Part shown: piece by piece, positions 1-9,300 of the stretch
Numbering within the stretch: the first letter of the stretch is position 1
How the letters are laid out: each line of letters opens with the position of its first letter
From: Pontibacter aydingkolensis
Lineage (GTDB): Bacteria > Bacteroidota > Bacteroidia > Cytophagales > Hymenobacteraceae
Length of the DNA: 64,000 bases
Direction: 5' to 3'
NCBI RefSeq assembly: GCF_019443125.1
Contig: NZ_JAHYXK010000009.1
Coordinates: 1 to 64,000 of the forward strand
Made by a program: the position numbers and the translations under genes
The notes under the pieces: model-generated
Seen by the model: only the letters and a program-made list of their open reading frames with translations
What the model was told of the DNA's origin: nothing
The model's database searches: none

Positions 1-126
1 CTTCTACAACCGGGAAAGGAGACACTCAGCGCTGGGCTACCTCACACCCTGCCAGTATGAGGAAAGACTATACAAACAAAGAATGGCTGCCTGAGAAAAA
101 CCCTACAGTAAACCGTTGCAATTCCA
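1..126 (+). mobile_element. IS3-family insertion sequence, right end (partial)
   Basis: The 3' end of an IS3-type transposase frame is followed by about 30 bp ending in ...GCAATTCCA. Its reverse complement, TGGAATTGCAACGG..., starts with TG as expected of an IS3-family terminal repeat. The same terminal sequence recurs in decayed form at 47341-47403, which supports it as an element end. The rest of the element lies outside the window, so its left end and target duplication cannot be seen. Confidence 0.75.
2..94 (+). CDS. IS3-family transposase (OrfB, DDE integrase), C-terminal fragment
   Basis: The frame reads FYNRERRHSALGYLTPCQYE and stops at TGA 92-94. This is the characteristic C-terminal end of IS3-family OrfB (rve domain), where N-x-x-R-x-H-S-A-L-G-Y-x-T-P is a strongly conserved motif next to the last catalytic glutamate. 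Only about 30 residues are inside the window. It catalyses insertion-sequence transposition; whether the copy is intact cannot be told from here. Confidence 0.9.
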   Translation, partial: FYNRERRHSALGYLTPCQYEERLYKQRMAA

Positions 127-417
127 GAATATGCGTAAGCATAATACTGGTGGAACTGATAAAAAACATGAACCCTAATATGGATTTGCTGTCTGTTATG
201 CGGCAATGTGCAGCTTCTTGCTTATCTGGGGCGAATAAGGTGGCCCTAGTCTAGGAATTGACGCTTGTACTTACCTTACTTTTACGGGCTCATGGTATTA
301 TCACGTAAAAGCAAAAGGCAGCCCGCTTTGGCGTTAATAACGCTAGTAGAATCCAGATTTACTGTACGAGCGCTTTGCTTCTAGTTGCAGACACGGCGAA
401 GGAGAAAAATCCATACG

Positions 418-1722
418 ATGAAGAGAACAATACTTGACCGCTCCATAGAGCCTATTAATAAGTTTCTGCACTATGAAAACTCAGGAGGTGCGGTTTTAAT
501 GTTAGCAGTACTTGTTGCTATTCTATGGGCGAATTCGCCTTGGAGTGAGGCTTACCATCACCTATGGGAAACAGAGTTTTCCATAGGTTTAAAAGGTTCC
601 CTTTTAACCTATTCTCTTCACCATTGGGTAAATGACGGGCTTATGGCTATGTTCTTCTTTGTGGTGGGGCTGGAACTAAAGCGTGAAATTATTGCTGGCG
701 AGTTGTCATCTTTCAAGAAAGCGCTGTTGCCGATGGCTGCCGCCTTGGGAGGCATGATCTTTCCGGCCTTAATCTACTTTATCATCAATATAGGCCGAAC
801 TTCCTTAAGTGGTTGGGGCATTCCCATGGCAACTGATATTGTCTTTGCGTTGGCACTCATGTCCCTTGCAGGCAAAAAATTACCTGTTTCCGCAAAGGTT
901 TTCCTGGTTGCTCTGGCCACTATAGATGATTTGGGGGCTGTACTGGTTATAGCCTTTTTTTATAGCTCAAATTTGTCTTTTGAAAGTCTTGCTTACGGGT
1001 TTGCTTTGTTAAGCATTCTCTGGGTAGCGAACCGTGCAGGAGTCCGAAATACGCTGTTTTATGCTTTGATCGGCATTGGAGGAGTGTGGCTTGCCTTTTT
1101 GCTTTCCGGCGTGCACGCCACTATCGCAGGGGTGTTGGTAGCGTTCGCTATTCCGGCACGTACGAAGATAGATGAGTCGGCTTATTCCGCTAGTCTGGAA
1201 GTGCTGGTGGCAGAATTTGATGAGGAGATCCCGAACCAGGGCCCTCTGATGACTCAAAAGCAACATCAGGTAATTGAGAAAGTAAAAAATAAGAGTGCCG
1301 AAGCTCAGACGCCTTTACAGAAAATAGAAATTGCCCTACACCCTTGGGTCACTTTTTTGGTTATTCCCCTCTTTGCCCTTGCTAACGCCGGTGTTGCAAT
1401 CGGTTCAACTTTCTTCTCAGATCTTTTACATCCCATCAGCATAGGGGTGTTTGCAGGTTTGGTATTAGGAAAGCTGACTGGAATCCTGTTATTTACCTGG
1501 GTGCTGGTAAATTTCAGGGTGGTACCCCTTCCTGAGGCAGTTACGTGGAGGCATATTGTGGGCATTGCTTTTGTAGCCGGTGTGGGCTTTACCATGTCCC
1601 TTTTTATTGCCGCCCTGGCGTTCAAAGACCCACATATGATTGAACAGGCGAAATACGGCATACTCTTGGCATCCGTTGTTTCAGGCACGCTTGGGGTTTT
1701 GACCCTTAGAAGTGCTGAATAG
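418..1722 (+). CDS. nhaA: Na+/H+ antiporter NhaA
   Basis: A 434-aa inner-membrane Na+/H+ antiporter that exports Na+ in exchange for protons and helps set cytoplasmic pH and Na+ tolerance. Seen directly: a hydrophobic polytopic protein with the NhaA landmarks GVHATIAGVLVA, TDIVFALALMSL and ATIDDLGAVLVIA (the paired Asp of the ion-binding site), plus a charged loop near residue 270. Length is normal for the family. I chose the ATG at 418 rather than one 11 codons upstream because GAAGGAGA lies just ahead of it and family members start close to the first helix. The gene stands alone, with no co-directional partner within 700 bp. Confidence 0.95.
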   Translation: MKRTILDRSIEPINKFLHYENSGGAVLMLAVLVAILWANSPWSEAYHHLWETEFSIGLKGSLLTYSLHHWVNDGLMAMFFFVVGLELKREIIAGELSSFKKALLPMAAALGGMIFPALIYFIINIGRTSLSGWGIPMATDIVFALALMSLAGKKLPVSAKVFLVALATIDDLGAVLVIAFFYSSNLSFESLAYGFALLSILWVANRAGVRNTLFYALIGIGGVWLAFLLSGVHATIAGVLVAFAIPARTKIDESAYSASLEVLVAEFDEEIPNQGPLMTQKQHQVIEKVKNKSAEAQTPLQKIEIALHPWVTFLVIPLFALANAGVAIGSTFFSDLLHPISIGVFAGLVLGKLTGILLFTWVLVNFRVVPLPEAVTWRHIVGIAFVAGVGFTMSLFIAALAFKDPHMIEQAKYGILLASVVSGTLGVLTLRSAE

Positions 1723-2495
1723 TGTAAACTGTGCACCTTCGCCCAAGAAGGACTGACCTCCATGCCGATTAAAGAAGAGGCATGTTCAGATTGCCAAACT
1801 CTGCCGTAGTCCTCGTGGTGCAGCTTATTATCCTCAGCTACTATGCCCTCTGCTGGTTTCTCCCTGTTCCCGACATATACGACCTTTCTAGGCAAGCTAA
1901 AATTTCCTCCTCCGAATCCTGTCAGATCTACAATGTAGCGCTACGCACACTCCCCTCGTTCCCTCGTGCGCTAATCATCAACAGCAGGTGCCTACAATGC
2001 TAGCCCTGCAGGTAGTCCTTTTTCCCCCTTGACTAGCTGAGTACATCCTTTACAGAATCCCAGCCTATATGCTATTTCTTTAGAGGTCAGATTACCAAAA
2101 TGGATTTCACGTTTTGCCTAAAGTATCAACCGTTGCAAAATCCATTCTTTCACCCTAGCGCCCCTTTTCCTTTTTACAAGAACGTTCAGATGTTTAACTG
2201 GTCTGCACAGAATGTTGCTTCACATATAGTCAAAACACACCCCAAAATTCGGAATTAAGCCCAACGGGGTAAAAAATTTGAGATACCTAGCTTCTCATTG
2301 GAACACAAAACCGCATACTATACCGCTGGTAGTGATCTGCCGCTAACAGACACTTGCCAATGAACCGGCTGACGAAGTGCTAATGCCGGTATGATACAGT
2401 GGGTGCCAGTCGCTAAGCCAGGACAGGCTAATAGGTCAAATCTCAAAACTTTTCCCCTCGCCTGAAGTTAAAAGCTTCATACTCTATAATGTTTA
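1723..2495. other. Intergenic region, no supported gene
   Basis: About 770 bp between nhaA and the bestrophin-like gene. There are short open frames on both strands, but none has family-like motifs or a sensible start. A weak 6-bp inverted repeat (CATGCC/GGCATG at 1761-1784) without a U-tract could be a poor nhaA terminator. Confidence 0.5.
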
Positions 2496-3455
2496 ATGAT
2501 AGTCCGGAGAAATTTGAGCTGGAGGGGGATCCTCCATTACGCATGGAAAAGCCTGCTTTACTACTTGGTTCTGGCAGTTGTTGTTTACCTTGTACATGAC
2601 CATTTTGAGGTGGCCTACCTGAGCATTCCTTTCAACACCGTTACCGCCCTGAGCACGGCACTGGCTATCTTTCTGGGCTTCAAGAGCAACAGTGCCTATG
2701 AGCGGTGGTGGGAAGGCCGTAAGATATGGGGCCTGCTGGTTAACTACAGCCGCGCCTGGACCCGCCAGGTGATTACGATGGTCATTCCAAGTGAAGAGGC
2801 GGAGGCCGCAGCGGCAAAGGAACTGCAGCGCCGTATGGTCTACAGGCACATTGCCTTTGTGCATGCGCTGCGCGTGTTTCTGCGGTTAAAGCATGCTTAC
2901 AACATAACGGCCCAGGAAGAAATATACGAGGAGACCAACATATACACCGATATACAGGCTTTCCTACAGAAAGATGAGTTTGAGGCCTTCTACCACAAGA
3001 ACAACCCTCCCAACTTCCTGCTTGAGCTGCAGGGCGAGGACTTGCGGCAGGCCTTCAAGAGAGGCTGGGTCTCGGATTACCGGTTTGTAAAGCTGGAGGA
3101 CACGCTGGTGGAGTTCAACAACATCCAGGGCATGAGCGAGCGAATCAAGAATACCCCCTTCCCGCGCCAGTACAGTTTCTTCTCCCGGGTTTTTGTGTTT
3201 ATACATGCCTCGTTGTTGCCCTTCGCTTTCGTGAGTGAGATGGGCCTGGCCACTATTCCTGTCTCCGTTATGATTTCTTTCGTGTTTTTAGCGCTGGATT
3301 TGGTGGGTGAGCGTATTGAGGACCCATTCGAGAACAAGCTAGAGGATGTACCACTCACGGCCCTCAGCCTCACCATAGAAACCAACGTCAAGGAGCAGTG
3401 GGGCGACCAAGACTTTCCTGTTAAGCAGACGACGCAGGAGGGCATTGTTTTATAA
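2496..3455 (+). CDS. Bestrophin-like anion channel family protein (UPF0187)
   Basis: A 319-aa membrane protein of the bestrophin family (prokaryotic homologues form pentameric ion channels). Seen: first transmembrane segment at about residues 20-45, second at about 52-66, the conserved SNSAYERWWEGRKIWG block after it, two further helices around residues 230-270, and ERIEDPFENKLEDVPL near the C-terminus, which matches the acidic family motif (DPF). Length is typical (about 300 aa). Its physiological ion in bacteria is not settled and cannot be read from sequence. It is monocistronic here. Start ATG at 2496; no clear Shine-Dalgarno sequence, usual for Bacteroidota. Confidence 0.92.
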   Translation: MIVRRNLSWRGILHYAWKSLLYYLVLAVVVYLVHDHFEVAYLSIPFNTVTALSTALAIFLGFKSNSAYERWWEGRKIWGLLVNYSRAWTRQVITMVIPSEEAEAAAAKELQRRMVYRHIAFVHALRVFLRLKHAYNITAQEEIYEETNIYTDIQAFLQKDEFEAFYHKNNPPNFLLELQGEDLRQAFKRGWVSDYRFVKLEDTLVEFNNIQGMSERIKNTPFPRQYSFFSRVFVFIHASLLPFAFVSEMGLATIPVSVMISFVFLALDLVGERIEDPFENKLEDVPLTALSLTIETNVKEQWGDQDFPVKQTTQEGIVL

Positions 3456-3732
3456 CACCCATTTTCAAGCCGCATCGTCGGGCTGGAATTCAGAGTGCCG
3501 GAGCTTAGCCTGGGAGAGTCAGGAAGTTTGCCCTCCGGGAAGGAAAAAGGTACCGTTGCTGACAGCTCAGCAGCGTTATCGGACTTATTTTATATGCTTT
3601 CGGCCAAACCGCTTTTTACTGACATCACGTTTTCTTCACTGTATATCCTGCCGATGGATGGATTTTGCACATTGACGGCACGTAGCCCCTACCAATATTT
3701 AATATGGTTAAAGACTTCTGCCCCTCATACTC

Positions 3733-4041
3733 TTACTCATGCTGCGCCTCCTCACTTATCGCTAACTCACGCTCGTAGTAAATGAGATCTTTTCCAGGGG
3801 ATGCTCCAAATGCGTGCCACGTACCGCCTCGTCGCCAGCCAGGGTTGACTTTAGCGTGCACAATGGCCCCCTTCGGGAAATTTATTTTCCATGGTGAAGG
3901 AAGGTGAAAGTATAGATTAGTGGTTGTTGCCTTAGCTACTTTCTTGACCTGTTTGTCAGCCTGTGCACGGATCCGCTGCGCTTTCGCATGTTTTTCGGCA
4001 TAGGCCCTATTTCTGGGACACAAGCAACAAAGGGGCAACAT
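3733..4041 (-). CDS. Hypothetical protein, 102 aa
   Basis: Not recognised. From the ATG at 4041 the frame gives a basic N-terminal half (CCLCPRN, then an Ala/Lys/Arg/Gln-rich segment likely helical) and a C-terminal half NPGWRRGGTWHAFGASPGKD that reads like folded protein with evenly spaced aromatic and Gly residues. An upstream ATG at 4098 would add 19 weak residues. It is divergent from the zinc-ribbon gene at 4262. There is no RBS or promoter to decide. It may be a genuine small protein or a chance frame. Confidence 0.35.
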   Translation of the reverse strand: MLPLCCLCPRNRAYAEKHAKAQRIRAQADKQVKKVAKATTTNLYFHLPSPWKINFPKGAIVHAKVNPGWRRGGTWHAFGASPGKDLIYYERELAISEEAQHE

Positions 4042-4261
4042 AAAGCAATCAGTCTTGTTCTTTATTGATAGTGCTCTGCTGCTGATCATAATAGACATTG
4101 TAGAACAGGGAAGGCTCCTTAATTACGGGGAACCTTCCTTTATTTATAGCCAATATGCCAGCCTGTGTCAAGCGGGAACCTGCATGTTCAATGGCTTGCC
4201 ACGATTCGGTGCTTTGCGACCTTTTGCCTATATTGAAGAATATACCAAAGCAATTACGATT

Positions 4262-4528
4262 ATGAAATGCCCTAACTGCAGCGAAACGCTTTTGATGAGC
4301 GATAAAAACGGAGTTGAGATTGATTACTGCCCTAATTGCCGTGGCATCTGGCTGGACCGTGGTGAACTTGAAAAGATCATGGAGCGATCCGCCGACCATT
4401 ACTCCAAAAAAGAAAACTACGAGGCCGACTCTAAACGCTACGGCTATGGCGATCATGGCCACAGTTCTCACAAAAAGCATCCACACAAGAAAAAGGAATC
4501 TTTTCTGAGCGATTTCTTTGATTTTTAA
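4262..4528 (+). CDS. Zinc-ribbon protein, TFIIB-type zinc finger (zf-TFIIB family)
   Basis: An 88-aa protein whose N-terminus holds a Cys4 zinc ribbon, MKCPNC...DYCPNCRGIWLDRGEL, matching the zf-TFIIB family (PF13453-like). The second half is rich in His, Lys and Asp (HGHSSHKKHPHKKK) and ends SFLSDFFDF, which resembles a short C-terminal motif for partner binding. The ATG at 4262 starts exactly at the conserved motif; the same frame is open 69 codons further upstream, but that part is not protein-like. Function of the family is poorly known. A very strong hairpin terminator follows 12 bp after the stop. Confidence 0.88.
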   Translation: MKCPNCSETLLMSDKNGVEIDYCPNCRGIWLDRGELEKIMERSADHYSKKENYEADSKRYGYGDHGHSSHKKHPHKKKESFLSDFFDF

Positions 4529-4540
4529 TTCCCAAAGAAG

Positions 4541-4590
4541 GCAAAAGGAAAGCGCCTGTGCAAGTAATTGCACAGGCGCTTTCCTTTTGC
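4541..4590 (+). terminator. Strong bidirectional hairpin terminator
   Basis: A perfect 23-bp inverted repeat with loop GTAA begins 12 bp after the zinc-ribbon stop. The stem has a GC-rich core (GCGCCTGTGC) flanked by A-rich and T-rich arms, so it can act on both strands. Confidence 0.9.
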
Positions 4591-4596
4591 TGAGAA

Positions 4597-4740
4597 CGCG
4601 TTTTTAAAGTAAACAACCAGGGCCCTAACCCGATCAAAGATTCCAGTGGAGAAGTTATTGCTGCTATTGGCGTGTCGGGCAGCACTGTCGAAAATGACCA
4701 CACAGTGGCCGAAGCCGGTCTGAACGCTACATTTTACTAA
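4597..4740 (+). pseudogene. GlcG/HbpS-family heme-binding protein, C-terminal fragment
   Basis: After a stop at 4591-4593 the frame contains GEVIAAIGVSGSTVENDHTV followed by AEAGL and a stop at 4738. This is the conserved C-terminal half of the GlcG/HbpS (DUF336) family, where IGAIGVSGGTxxQD is the signature. The N-terminal part is absent: the upstream sequence is the terminator and its flank. It is a remnant, about 40 residues of a normally 140-170-residue protein. Confidence 0.75.
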
Positions 4741-5053
4741 TCTCATTATTCCGGAGATCATTGAGACAGGAGCAACAGATAGAGCAACAGCTTGAAAACT
4801 GGAGTTACAAGCGCTGTGTTTGAGCGAAATCATTATATAGAGCATGGTCAACATATTTTAGGACGGGTCAATATTACTTTTTTGAGCAGAGGATAAGTCC
4901 TGAGCCGAAAAAGAAAACTATTAACTTATAAACTATTACTTGCAAAGCACATGTTGTAGCTGTATATAGTTTTATCTTGGCCCGATGGCCAGAACTCACT
5001 AGCCGCTAAGGGCGACCTGCTCTTTTATCCATCCCGCTCCTTCTTCTTCACAT
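4741..5053. other. Intergenic region upstream of the 5054-5854 gene pair
   Basis: AT-rich, no gene seen. A TATCTTGG around 4974-4981 is one base from the Bacteroidota -7 consensus TAnnTTTG and may be the promoter of the downstream pair; the -33 element is not clear. Confidence 0.35.
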
Positions 5054-5482
5054 ATGAAAAAAAACAATGTCACCAGTAGCGACTATCAAGATTACCTGTC
5101 GGAGCTTCTGGGTAGGGTGCCAAACCCTCTGGAGCTACTCGTCTTTGAGCGTAATCAGGATTTGTTGCGTATTACTAAACGGAAGATACAGAATGATGCC
5201 TACCACATTACTTTTACCAACTGTACAGAGATTGAAATGGTGTAGGGTGTGGTAGTGCAAGGTGGTGCTATTCAGCTACACAGCCAGCAAGAGGGACACC
5301 GATTCTATTCTGTTTTCTTTGAAGAGTACGGCGTTGAAGAAAGGCATTACCTGATGTTAGATGCAGAGGTAAAGATCATCCTCCTTAGCGGCTGTGTCAT
5401 CATGCTGGTATCGGGAGTTCGGCTAATAACAATTGAGGACCTTGTATTCGGCTTCAGCCCCATTTTATATGACCTAGACTAA
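5054..5482 (+). pseudogene. Hypothetical protein interrupted by an in-frame TAG
   Basis: Two open stretches, 5054-5242 and 5246-5482, lie in the same frame and are separated by a single TAG at 5243-5245 (codon 64 of 142). Reading across gives a plausible continuous small protein: an acidic/aliphatic N-terminus (SELLGRVPNPLELLVFERNQ), a middle HITFTNCTEIEMV, then beta-rich sequence with YSVFFEEYGVEERHYLMLDA. I do not recognise the family. The next gene follows 9 nt later, so they were probably an operon. The alternative is that the two halves are separate small genes; the tight in-phase junction argues against it. Confidence 0.55.
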
Positions 5483-5491
5483 TTGCAGACA

Positions 5492-5854
5492 ATGAAACAA
5501 GAACAGTTTTACTATTGCCTTAGTAGAATCCTGAAACTGAGAGAAAAGATTGAGCAGACATATCTTGTTCGCAGAAATGCCCAAGCTATAGAATCTGCTC
5601 AGACACAAGAGCAGCAGGTGGGGTTCGACTCATTGAAGCTCTTTGCTGAGAACAAGGAAAATGCAGACAAAAATACAGCTGAGGAAAAGGCACTTATAAA
5701 GGAACTGGCAGCGCAGGAGGCTAAGATCAGGACATTTGTGCCAGTAGCCCTCTATGGCACTAGGATAGAGGCAACACTGCCAGGGCATACTACCTTAAAT
5801 GTAGTGATTGAGATTCAGAGTATCGTAATAGAGAAGGCGACTCAGCAAATTTAG
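5492..5854 (+). CDS. Hypothetical protein, 120 aa, coiled-coil then compact domain
   Basis: Unrecognised. The N-terminal two thirds (about residues 1-85) is charged and helical, with heptad-like Leu/Ile spacing, suggesting a coiled coil. The last part, FVPVALYGTRIEATLPGHTT, looks like beta strands. The ATG at 5492 is preferred over a TTG at 5483. It is in phase and 9 nt after the interrupted gene upstream and probably co-transcribed. No signal peptide or membrane segment. Confidence 0.6.
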   Translation: MKQEQFYYCLSRILKLREKIEQTYLVRRNAQAIESAQTQEQQVGFDSLKLFAENKENADKNTAEEKALIKELAAQEAKIRTFVPVALYGTRIEATLPGHTTLNVVIEIQSIVIEKATQQI

Positions 5855-6016
5855 CAATAAGATTAGCTTGTGATTTGAGTTGTCCATAAAGCGTCAAGAG
5901 TGTTTAATCCGCATGATTTACGTTTGGCAAGTGCAGATCAAAGCATTCTGATGTGTATTATCTTAATATTGGGTTTAAATAGCTACAGTGTAAGATAAAA
6001 TGCCCTAGGCTCGCAC
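5855..6016. other. Intergenic spacer, nothing recognised
   Basis: AT-rich spacer after the hypothetical pair; no motif seen. Confidence 0.4.
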
Positions 6017-6216
6017 TCACCGGAGCCTATTCGATAAAAATCTTGAAAGCTGCTTGGTATAGCCTCCTTTGGTGAGGCACAGCATCTCTCCGGTAGTGTC
6101 ATTTCTCATCCAAACAACAGCATTGTCCTGCTCCCCATTTTGGAAAACATATTCATGCATTCTTGTGCAGCTAAGTTCAGCTTGCGTTCGAGTTTTTCCA
6201 ATTTGTTCTCTTTCAT
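6017..6216 (-). pseudogene. Small frameshifted gene, about 66 aa
   Basis: On the minus strand a start at 6216 gives MKENKLEKLERKLNLAAQE, a clean amphipathic helix. The frame then stops soon after, but shifting frame near 6157-6160 continues as HEYVFQNGEQDNAVVWMRND, GEMLCLTKGGYTKQLSRFLS, and stops at 6017-6019. Both halves look like protein and join at one point, so a one-base indel in a small gene is likely. Family unknown. A sequencing error would give the same picture. Confidence 0.5.
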
Positions 6217-6360
6217 GGTAATGGAGTTAAATACTATAGGTTATACGAAGCACTTAGCATAGGTAGTGCAGTAATACCTCAAGCTTATACAAACCGTAAA
6301 ACTATATACTGGCATCAAGACAAGCCTTATTATATTTTTTACTCTTAAAGCACATATGCA

Positions 6361-9300
6361 ATGGCAAAGCCAGCTACAACCGGCAGCAGCCGAAAAGCCT
6401 TAAAGACTGCTGGTATTGTACTTGCAAGCCTGATGGGTTTCTTATTGGTTGTGTTGGTGGCACTTTACTTCCTGGCCGAGCCACTTGTAGTGCGTTATAT
6501 AAAAAAGCAGGTTGCCTATCAGACCAATGAACTGTATCAAATTGATTTAAGTGATCTTCAGCTTCACTTTCGCACTAGAAGCATCGCTTTAAAAGGACTG
6601 CACTTCTACCCGGACACAACAGTGAACAATCAGCTAAAGGAAAACAGCCTGGCGAGCCCTAGTCTCTTCGACATTCGTGTTCCAAGGCTGGAAATTAGAA
6701 ACGTAAACCTAATTGATCTGATTTTTAACAATCAGCTTAATATGAATACTGTTGTAGCAGAACGTCCGGAGATCACGCAGCTGCTGAATAAGTCTGTACA
6801 GAGAAATAGAAAGTATAGAAGCAAAGGGGGGGCTATGGACGCTGTGCGCATCCGGCAGCTCGAAGTACAGGATGCAAGCTATCGTTACCTGGCACAGGGA
6901 CTACAAAGCAGACCTAAACATCAAATTCATCACCTGTCGCTACAGGTTCAGGGCGTGCAACTGAACTTAGAGAAACAGCAGGATATTACAGAGATGCTTC
7001 AGGCAGATGAGGTTGAACTCCGTTTAAATAGTTATACTTATCTTTCCCCGGACAGTGTGTATTCAGTACGGCTTGGTCGACTTTCCTACTCCTACAGGCA
7101 ACAAGTACTGAAAGCAGTAGACCTGGAGGTGCAGCCGGACATTAAGGCAAATTCGACCCTTTCTAAAGACTTGGCGCACCAGGTAGTGTATCAGCTTCAT
7201 GCACATAAGCTACATATAAAAGGTCTGGATATAGGAGAAACCTGGCGTACAAAGCAACTGCACCTCGACCAGTTAATGTTGAACCGTACTGCCCTGCATT
7301 TAACCGAAGATCTTAATGTACCTGATGCTGCTTCATTTCCTGGCCTGGCTGAACTTTACGCTGAGCTGTCACCTTACCTAAGAGAAGTAGGCATTAAAGA
7401 GCTTCGCCTGACTGACGGCAGCTTCAGTTATGGCCAGAAAAATGGTGGCTTTCATACTGTACATAACCTTGATAAGGCAAACATTTACCTGCAGGCGCTG
7501 CAGCTCGACTCCGCAACCCTTTTTACACCGAAAGAAAAGTCTTTTGCAGCAGCAATAAGAGCAACCGCAAAAAACTATACCTACAGCCCACGCTACAGTC
7601 CTTATACCACAAAGGTAGGAAGTATGAAGCTATCTACCCGAGACAAAACCTTGCAGGTAGATGCTCTGCGCTTAAGTGGTGACTGGGATAAAAACAATAA
7701 GCTGAAAAGCCTGAACACGGCCAAACGCACTTTTTACAACATCTCCTTGCCTCATCTGCGGTTTGGTGATATAAGCCTGCTACAGGCCTTACAAACATCC
7801 CACCTGGCAATAGGAAGTATAACAGCTGTGCAACCTGTCATTGATATACGTACCGACCAGCTGGTGAAAATGCAGGATACAGGGCCGGGTCTGCAGGAGC
7901 TGTACCGGCAGGTTTCTGGTTTTATAAACAAATTGGAAGTAGGAGAGATAAACATTACGGATGCCTCACTTACACAGCACAGCAAAAACAGAGCTATCCA
8001 TCTCCTGCAGCAGCTGGATCACGCCTCGCTGAAAGCCATTGGTCTGGTGGTAGATTCTGCCTTCATTTTCAATCCGGATAAAAAACTGCCCCTGCAGGAT
8101 ATGGTCGTAACTGCCCGTAACTACCGCTACCAGATGCCCGACAATACCTACATCTTTGCCCTGGCTGATCTGCGCTACTCCACTAGGCAGAAGGAATTTT
8201 CTGCCCGTTCGGTAGATGTGATCTCCAGCATCAGGGAAAACGACCGGCAGAAACTCTACGAAAACGCCAGCCGCAGTCTCTACGACCTTTCCGCTAATAC
8301 ATTACAAGTAACCGGTCTAAATCTGGTTAAGGCATTTAATACCGGGCGGCTGGAGGCAGACCATTTGCTGCTCCGTCAACCGGATGTGGCTATCCTGCTG
8401 GACCGTAAGGTGGCAGTTTCAGAATCGGGTAAACAAGGTGCAGGGGAGGGGCTCTTTAAATATTTAGATATTGTTTCCGTAAAAACTGTCCGGCTGGAAG
8501 ATGGCTCCTTTACCTTTAACGAAAAGCTTGAACCGGTTATGCGGACGCATTTGCTGGAGCACGCCACCGCCACGATTACAGGATTTCAGCTGACATCTGC
8601 CAGTTTTGCGAACCTGAGCCAAGCGCTTCCGATGGAGGAGATGACCCTGCTGGCAAAAAACTATACTTACAGGACAACCGACAGCCTTTACACCATCCGG
8701 CTGGACAGCCTGCACTATTCCAGCAGGCAACAGGAGGTTGTCGCCCATACCTTCACGGTAAGCGCTGACAGGGAAGTAAACGAACGACTGAAAGCTGAAC
8801 ACCCGGAACTTGCCAGCCGTAACCTGATCGATATTTCATCGGAGAGGTCCCGAATAACCGGTTTTAACCTGATCCATGCTTACGCAACAGGTCAATACCA
8901 CATGATCAAGCTGCTGCTCTCAGGCCCAAGGGTAACTATTCTGCAGGACCACAGTGTGAACCTGTCAAATGACAAAGTTTCGGTCTGGCAGGATACGAAG
9001 ACAACCAGTGAATCTATGCAACAGCTGACTGATAGAGAAACGACTTTCCGTGTGGAACGACTGGAGATAGATGATGGCACGTTTGATTTTCACATTCTGG
9101 AAGATACGATTCGCATAAGCCAGACCCTGGAGCACGTAGCGCTGGAAATAGATCAGTTCCGGTTGGTTTCGCTGGAGTCTTCTGATCCGCTTGAAATTTT
9201 TGATGTGGATGACGTAAGTATACAAGTGCGAGGCTATACCTTCTTCACGCGCGACAGCCTGTATGCGCTCGAGGTAAAAGCAATGAGGGCTTCGATGAGT

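Noticed and set aside
1305..1895. Long minus-strand open frame across the end of nhaA
   Set aside because: It is antisense to a well-supported gene over most of its length and has no family motif.
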